64,000 nt of DNA from Teichococcus vastitatis (lineage in GTDB: Bacteria > Pseudomonadota > Alphaproteobacteria > Acetobacterales > Acetobacteraceae), in NCBI RefSeq assembly GCF_003604215.1, contig NZ_QXGS01000008.1, positions 86,714 to 150,713 on the forward strand, in the 5' to 3' direction. Below the pieces are notes generated by a model that ran no database searches, was not told the DNA's origin, and saw only the letters and a list, made by a program, of their open reading frames with translations. Each line of letters begins with the position of its first letter. The first letter of the stretch is position 1. Shown in pieces: positions 60,630 to 64,000 of this stretch. A program made the position numbers and the translations under genes.

Positions 60630-61889
60630 TCAATGCCGCTCATAGATCAGGCGGGCGCGGATGGTGCCGGGGATGGTGCGCAGCGCCGCCAGCACCGCCT
60701 CCGGATCGGCGACGCCCTCGGCATCCATCACCACGTAGCCGATGGTGGCGTCTGTCTGCAGGTACTGGGCGCCGATGTTGAGGGAGAAGCGGCTGAACAC
60801 CTCGTTCATTGCCGCCAGCACGCCGGGGACGTTGCGGTGGACGTGCAGGAAGCGCGTGCCGTGCGGGCGGGCCGGCAGCGTCACCTCGGGGAAGTTCACC
60901 GCGCTCAGCGTGGCGCCGCTGTCGGAGTAATCGGACAGCTTGCGCGCGGTTTCCTCGCCGATGCGGGCCTGGGCTTCCTCCGTGCTGCCGCCGATATGCG
61001 GCGTCAGGATCACGTTGGGCAGCCCCTGCAGGGGGGAGGTGAAGCGCTCCCCGTTGCGCTTCGGCTCCTCCGGGAACACATCGGCCGCGACGCCGAGCAG
61101 GCGGCCGGAGCGCACGCCCTCGGCCACCGCGTCGAGGTCGACCACCGTGCCGCGGGCATTGTTGATCAGGATGGCGCCGGGGCGCATCGCCGCCACGGCG
61201 GCGGCGCCGATCATGCCCTGGGTGGCCGGTGTCTCGGGTACATGCAGGCTGACCACGTCCGCGGCGCCGAGCAGGTCGTGCAGGCTGGCCGCCGCCACGG
61301 CGTTGCCGTGCGGCAGCTTGGTGACGGTGTCATAATAGATGACGCGCATGCCGAAGGCCTCGGCCAATACCGAGAGCTGCGAGCCGATGTTGCCATAGCC
61401 GATGATGCCCAGCGTCTTGCCGCGCACCTCGCGCGCGTTGGTGGCCGATTTGTCCCAGCCGCCGGCATGGGCGGAGCGGGAGCGGTCGGGGATCCGCCGC
61501 AGCAGCATGATGATCTCGCCCATCACCAGCTCCGCCACCGAGCGGGTGTTGGAGAAGGGGGCGTTGAACACCGGGATGCCGAGTTCCTTGGCCGCCGCCA
61601 GGTCCACCTGGTTGGTGCCGATGCAGAAGCAGCCCACCGCGATCAGCCGGTCCGCGGCCTCCAGCACCTCTCGCGTCACCTGGGTGCGGGAGCGGATGCC
61701 GAGCAGGTGGACGCCGGCCAGCGCCTGCTTCAGCGCCTCGCCTTCCAGCGCCTTGGCCTCGCGCTGGATGTTGGTGTAGCCGGCATCGCCCAGCATCGCC
61801 ACGGCGCTGTCCGAGACACCCTCCAGCAACAGGATGCGGATGCGGTCCTTGGGGAGGGAGATGCGTTGGTTGGGAATGCTGTGCGACAT
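60630..61889 (-). CDS. serA: D-3-phosphoglycerate dehydrogenase (short, ACT-domain type)
   Basis: 419 residues from ATG 61889; an upstream in-frame GTG is less likely. The NAD-binding motif is GIIGYGNIGSQ, and catalytic residues are in INNARGTVVD, ADVFPEEP and LTPHIGGST (His). The C-terminal ACT domain (RNVPGVLAAMNEVFSRF) binds serine for feedback inhibition, as in the E. coli enzyme of similar length. It starts serine synthesis from 3-phosphoglycerate. serB and serC are not nearby. Confidence 0.95.
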   Translation of the reverse strand: MSHSIPNQRISLPKDRIRILLLEGVSDSAVAMLGDAGYTNIQREAKALEGEALKQALAGVHLLGIRSRTQVTREVLEAADRLIAVGCFCIGTNQVDLAAAKELGIPVFNAPFSNTRSVAELVMGEIIMLLRRIPDRSRSAHAGGWDKSATNAREVRGKTLGIIGYGNIGSQLSVLAEAFGMRVIYYDTVTKLPHGNAVAAASLHDLLGAADVVSLHVPETPATQGMIGAAAVAAMRPGAILINNARGTVVDLDAVAEGVRSGRLLGVAADVFPEEPKRNGERFTSPLQGLPNVILTPHIGGSTEEAQARIGEETARKLSDYSDSGATLSAVNFPEVTLPARPHGTRFLHVHRNVPGVLAAMNEVFSRFSLNIGAQYLQTDATIGYVVMDAEGVADPEAVLAALRTIPGTIRARLIYERH

Positions 61890-62202
61890 GCCGGCTGAAT
61901 GCACCAGGAGGCGGGCCGCCGGAAAGTGCGAAACCGACAGGCATGCTCCGCGTTGCTAGCGGTGGCCCCGGACATAAGGCTGAACAACACGGGGCATGCG
62001 CATAGGGGCCGGTGTTCGCCGGTTCTTTTCACCGAAAACCGGCCCGGGTGTGCAGGGTCACGCTGGGTGCATGGCGCCATTACGCCGGGGGCGGGCCACG
62101 AGGCCGCCTCCAGCCTTGTCGCGCGGGCCGGAGCAGTCCATGTCCCACCTGTGCCGCCCCGTTCGAGAAGGCGAGCCCCGCATCCGGAGAACCACCTTTA
62201 TC
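61890..62202. other. Divergent intergenic region between serA and a small unknown gene
   Basis: 313 bases. An inverted repeat (GCCGGTT at 62018-62024, AACCGGC at 62037-62043) is centred in it and may be a regulatory site or hairpin for serA. No clear promoter boxes or genes are seen. Confidence 0.5.
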
Positions 62203-62541
62203 ATGGCCACTGAGATCACCCCGATCACTGCCCTTCCCACGACCGCCCGCCTGAACCTGGCGCGTGAGGCCCTGGCCGAACTGGCCCGGGGCGAATTGGT
62301 TGAACGGCTTCGGCTGGACACCGCCGCGCAGATCCTGCGCACGGCGCAGCGCGCGGCGCTGCTGGCGAATGGCCGCCCCGCCCTACCGGCGGTCATGGCG
62401 GGTTGGGACAGCGAAGCGGTGACCGCCCGCGAATATGCTGAGGGCCTGTCCCCCGCCGCGCTGGATGCGCTGCTGGTGGAAGGGCCGCGCTGGGCCGCCG
62501 CGCTGCTGCGCGAGGAGCCGGAACTGCGCCGCGCCGCCTGA
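62203..62541 (+). CDS. Conserved small protein, unknown function
   Basis: 112 residues, helical and alanine/leucine-rich (LNLAREALAELARGELVERL, LDTAAQILRTAQRAALL). No membrane helix or signal peptide is visible. I do not recognise the family. It is followed 28 bases later by a strong Rho-independent terminator, which supports it as a real transcription unit. The SD site (GGAGA) is rather far, about 13 bases. Confidence 0.65.
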   Translation: MATEITPITALPTTARLNLAREALAELARGELVERLRLDTAAQILRTAQRAALLANGRPALPAVMAGWDSEAVTAREYAEGLSPAALDALLVEGPRWAAALLREEPELRRAA

Positions 62542-62569
62542 GCCGCGACGCGCCACGGATTGCTGCCTT

Positions 62570-62596
62570 GGCCGGGGCCATGTCCCCGGCCTTTTT
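62570..62596 (+). terminator. Rho-independent terminator (plus strand)
   Basis: Perfect 8-bp arms GGCCGGGG and CCCCGGCC with a six-base loop, followed by TTTTT. It ends the small gene before it. Confidence 0.92.
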
Positions 62597-62610
62597 CATG
62601 GGTGGCCAGG

Positions 62611-62644
62611 AAAAGGGCCCGCGGAGCATCGCTCCGGCGGGCCC
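62611..62644 (-). terminator. Rho-independent terminator (minus strand) of the DUF1127 gene
   Basis: The stem GGGCCCGC plus GGAGC pairs with its complement across an ATC loop with one bulged base (62615-62644). On the minus strand it is followed by TTTT. It lies 16 bases past the DUF1127 stop. Confidence 0.82.
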
Positions 62645-62660
62645 TTCCCGTTCGGGAGGT

Positions 62661-62921
62661 TCAGCCGTGGCTGCCGGGCGCGATGTCCCACGGCGCACGC
62701 CGCAACTCGGCCAGGGCGTCCCGGCGGGTCATGCCGATGTCGCGCAGCATGTGCTCGTCCAGCCCGGCCAGGTGCTGGCGCGTCTCCACCGTGCGCAGCA
62801 CGCCGCGCAACGAGGCCAGCCAGCCATCCGGGCGCCCGGCAGGTCCGGAGACGCGGCCAGACGGGCGTGCAAGGGCGGACCGGACGGAGAAGCGGAACGC
62901 GAAGCCGAGATGGGCGGACAT
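62661..62921 (-). CDS. DUF1127 (YjiS-like) small protein
   Basis: 86 residues from ATG 62921, with AGGAAAGG about ten bases upstream. The C-terminal DUF1127 motif is intact (HLAGLDEHMLRDIGMTRRDA). Short members of this family in alphaproteobacteria affect phosphate and carbon metabolism and RNA maturation in Agrobacterium and Rhodobacter; this one has a longer basic N-terminal part. It is divergent from a LysR gene and closed by its own terminator. Confidence 0.88.
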   Translation of the reverse strand: MSAHLGFAFRFSVRSALARPSGRVSGPAGRPDGWLASLRGVLRTVETRQHLAGLDEHMLRDIGMTRRDALAELRRAPWDIAPGSHG

Positions 62922-62975
62922 GGGAGCGTGCCTTTCCTGCACAGGCGGTGGTGACGCAGTGCAGGATGCGTGCGC

Positions 62976-62990
62976 ATGCGAAATAAGCAT
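62976..62990. promoter_or_regulatory. LysR-type operator candidate
   Basis: ATGC-N7-GCAT, containing the T-N11-A core of LysR boxes, lies 17 bases upstream of the LysR start and 54 bases upstream of the divergent DUF1127 start. This is the classic position for a regulator acting on both genes. Confidence 0.5.
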
Positions 62991-63007
62991 AACGAATTGT
63001 TTTGACG

Positions 63008-63922
63008 ATGAGCATCAACGGCGTTGATATGCAGGGCATGTTCTCCCTGCCGCCCGGCCTTGACCCGGACCTGCTGCGCTCCTTCGTGCTGATCGCCGAT
63101 GGGGCAAGCGTGACCCGCGCCGCGCAGCGCGTCGGCCGGACCCAATCCGCCGTGTCCATGCAGATGCGCCGGCTGGAGGAAGCCCTCGGCCGGCCCTTGC
63201 TGGTCCGCGGGCCGCGTGGCTTCGCCTTGACGCCGCACGGCACCTGGTTGCTGGACCGTGCGCGGCCCTGGCTCAGCATGCATGACGAGATCGTGGCGAA
63301 TTTCCGGGCCCAGGAGGTGTCGGGGCCGGTGCGGCTGGGTACGCCGGATGATTACGCGATGGGATGGCTGCCGGAGATCCTGGCGCGCTTCGCCGAGGTC
63401 CACCCCGCGGTGGAGATCGAGGTGGTCTGTGCCCCGTCCAGCGAGTTGCTGACCCGGCTGGAGCATGAGGAGCTGGACCTCACCCTGTATTCCGCCGGCA
63501 ACGAACTGCGCGGGCAGGAAGGCGTGCCCTTGTGGCGGGGACCGCTGCTGTGGGTCGGCTCGGTGGCGCATTCGGTGCACCGGCAGATGCCGTTGCGGCT
63601 TTCGGTGGCGCAGTCGAGCTGCGTTTGGCGCGCGGCGGCGACGGCAGCTCTGGACGCGGCCGGCCTGCCATGGCGGGTGACCTATTCATCGAGCTCCCAG
63701 TTGGGCACCCATGCGGTGGTGCTGGCGGGGCTGGCGATCACCGTGGGGCTGGAGGGCCCGTTGCCGCCGGGACTGCGGGTGCTGAGTGCGGCGGACGGGC
63801 TGCCGCCCTTGCCCGAGTTCCAGATCGCCCTGGCGGAGGGATCCGGCAGCGCCGCGGCCAAGGCCATGGCGCGCCACATCATCGACAGCTTCCGGCGTGA
63901 GGAAGGCGGGTTACCGACCTGA
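63008..63922 (+). CDS. LysR-family transcriptional regulator
   Basis: 304 residues from ATG 63008; an in-frame TTG at 63002 is less likely. The winged HTH is at about residues 22-80 (LLRSFVLIADGASVTRAAQR, TQSAVSMQMRRLEEAL). The C-terminal effector-binding fold follows (VRLGTPDDYAMGWLPEILARF, then ELDLTLYSAG). It resembles the LrhA-like branch. Its ligand and targets are unknown; the divergent DUF1127 gene is the first candidate target. Confidence 0.9.
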   Translation: MSINGVDMQGMFSLPPGLDPDLLRSFVLIADGASVTRAAQRVGRTQSAVSMQMRRLEEALGRPLLVRGPRGFALTPHGTWLLDRARPWLSMHDEIVANFRAQEVSGPVRLGTPDDYAMGWLPEILARFAEVHPAVEIEVVCAPSSELLTRLEHEELDLTLYSAGNELRGQEGVPLWRGPLLWVGSVAHSVHRQMPLRLSVAQSSCVWRAAATAALDAAGLPWRVTYSSSSQLGTHAVVLAGLAITVGLEGPLPPGLRVLSAADGLPPLPEFQIALAEGSGSAAAKAMARHIIDSFRREEGGLPT

Positions 63923-63956
63923 GTCATTCTCATGGAGGAATGGTGAAGATTCTTGT

Positions 63957-63985
63957 TTGACGGGTTCTGGGGTGGGGGTTATAAG
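63957..63985 (+). promoter_or_regulatory. Sigma70-type promoter reading out of the window
   Basis: TTGACG (63957-63962), a 17-base spacer and TATAAG (63980-63985), 34 bases after the LysR stop. No gene starts before the end of the window. Confidence 0.55.
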
Positions 63986-64000
63986 CCGCCCCACGCCGCT

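Noticed and set aside
59100-61898. 932-codon plus-strand frame across the CsbD and serA region
   Set aside because: It runs antisense through several well-supported minus-strand genes and has shadow-type composition.

Overview
The window is GC-rich bacterial chromosome with densely packed genes, many joined by ATGA or TGATG stop/start overlaps. Gene content points to an alphaproteobacterium, most likely a pigmented member of the Acetobacteraceae (Roseomonas-like). Supporting features are a MucR-type regulator, a very long NAD-glutamate dehydrogenase, a Fur gene joined to ornithine-lipid genes, the tsaB/rimI and miaB-phoH-ybeY-corC-lnt-XRE blocks, and an alphaproteobacterial LexA-type site. 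The taxon is an inference. I see no phage, insertion sequence, CRISPR array or rRNA; there is one tRNA gene.

Region by region. 1-4830 (minus): a flavin monooxygenase gene leads into pqiA-pqiB-pqiC, an MCE-type envelope lipid-transport system; pqiC runs off the left edge. 4964-11617: a TetR regulator divergent from a complete RND efflux operon (periplasmic adaptor, inner-membrane pump, outer-membrane lipoprotein). 11757-16463: tRNA-Leu(UAA), a tiny membrane protein, a Fur-box-like site, then a three-subunit molybdenum aldehyde oxidoreductase (paoABC-like), a proline-rich small protein and a PRC-barrel protein. 16889-23306 (minus): a tightly overlapped five-gene operon for a glycosylated and probably acylated C30-type carotenoid carboxylic acid: CrtN-like and CrtP-like enzymes, acyltransferase, glycosyltransferase and aldehyde dehydrogenase. 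23429-28804: galE, exonuclease III, a glutamine-amidotransferase-like hydrolase, an orphan TctC-type binding protein, lolA and an NTF2-like protein. 28808-31538 (minus): hemW behind a hydrolase-TPR fusion.

31866-38044 (plus) is the RNA/envelope block miaB-phoH-ybeY-corC, a strong terminator, lnt and an XRE regulator. It meets head-on a minus-strand block of tsaB-rimI, mucR and fur-olsB-olsA (38058-42444). 42487-45217 (plus) holds a D-Ala-D-Ala dipeptidase, then a radical SAM DNA modification/repair protein and a UdgX-N-domain-like partner. The upstream promoter carries a GAAC-N7-GAAC site, the alphaproteobacterial LexA box; this is the most interesting small system I found. 45225-56941: PhoR-like kinase, LpoA-like lipoprotein, rsmI, a glycosyltransferase, a DJ-1/PfpI protein, NAD-glutamate dehydrogenase and a JmjC/ROXA-like oxygenase. 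56938-62541: OmpA-like protein, class III polyphosphate kinase 2, CsbD/DUF883 stress-type small proteins, serA and a small unknown protein. 62615-64000: DUF1127 protein divergent from a LysR regulator, ending with a promoter that reads out of the window.

Start codons were chosen from Shine-Dalgarno (SD) sites, family length and neighbour overlaps, and uncertain ones are flagged. Promoters and operators were read by eye and are candidates only.
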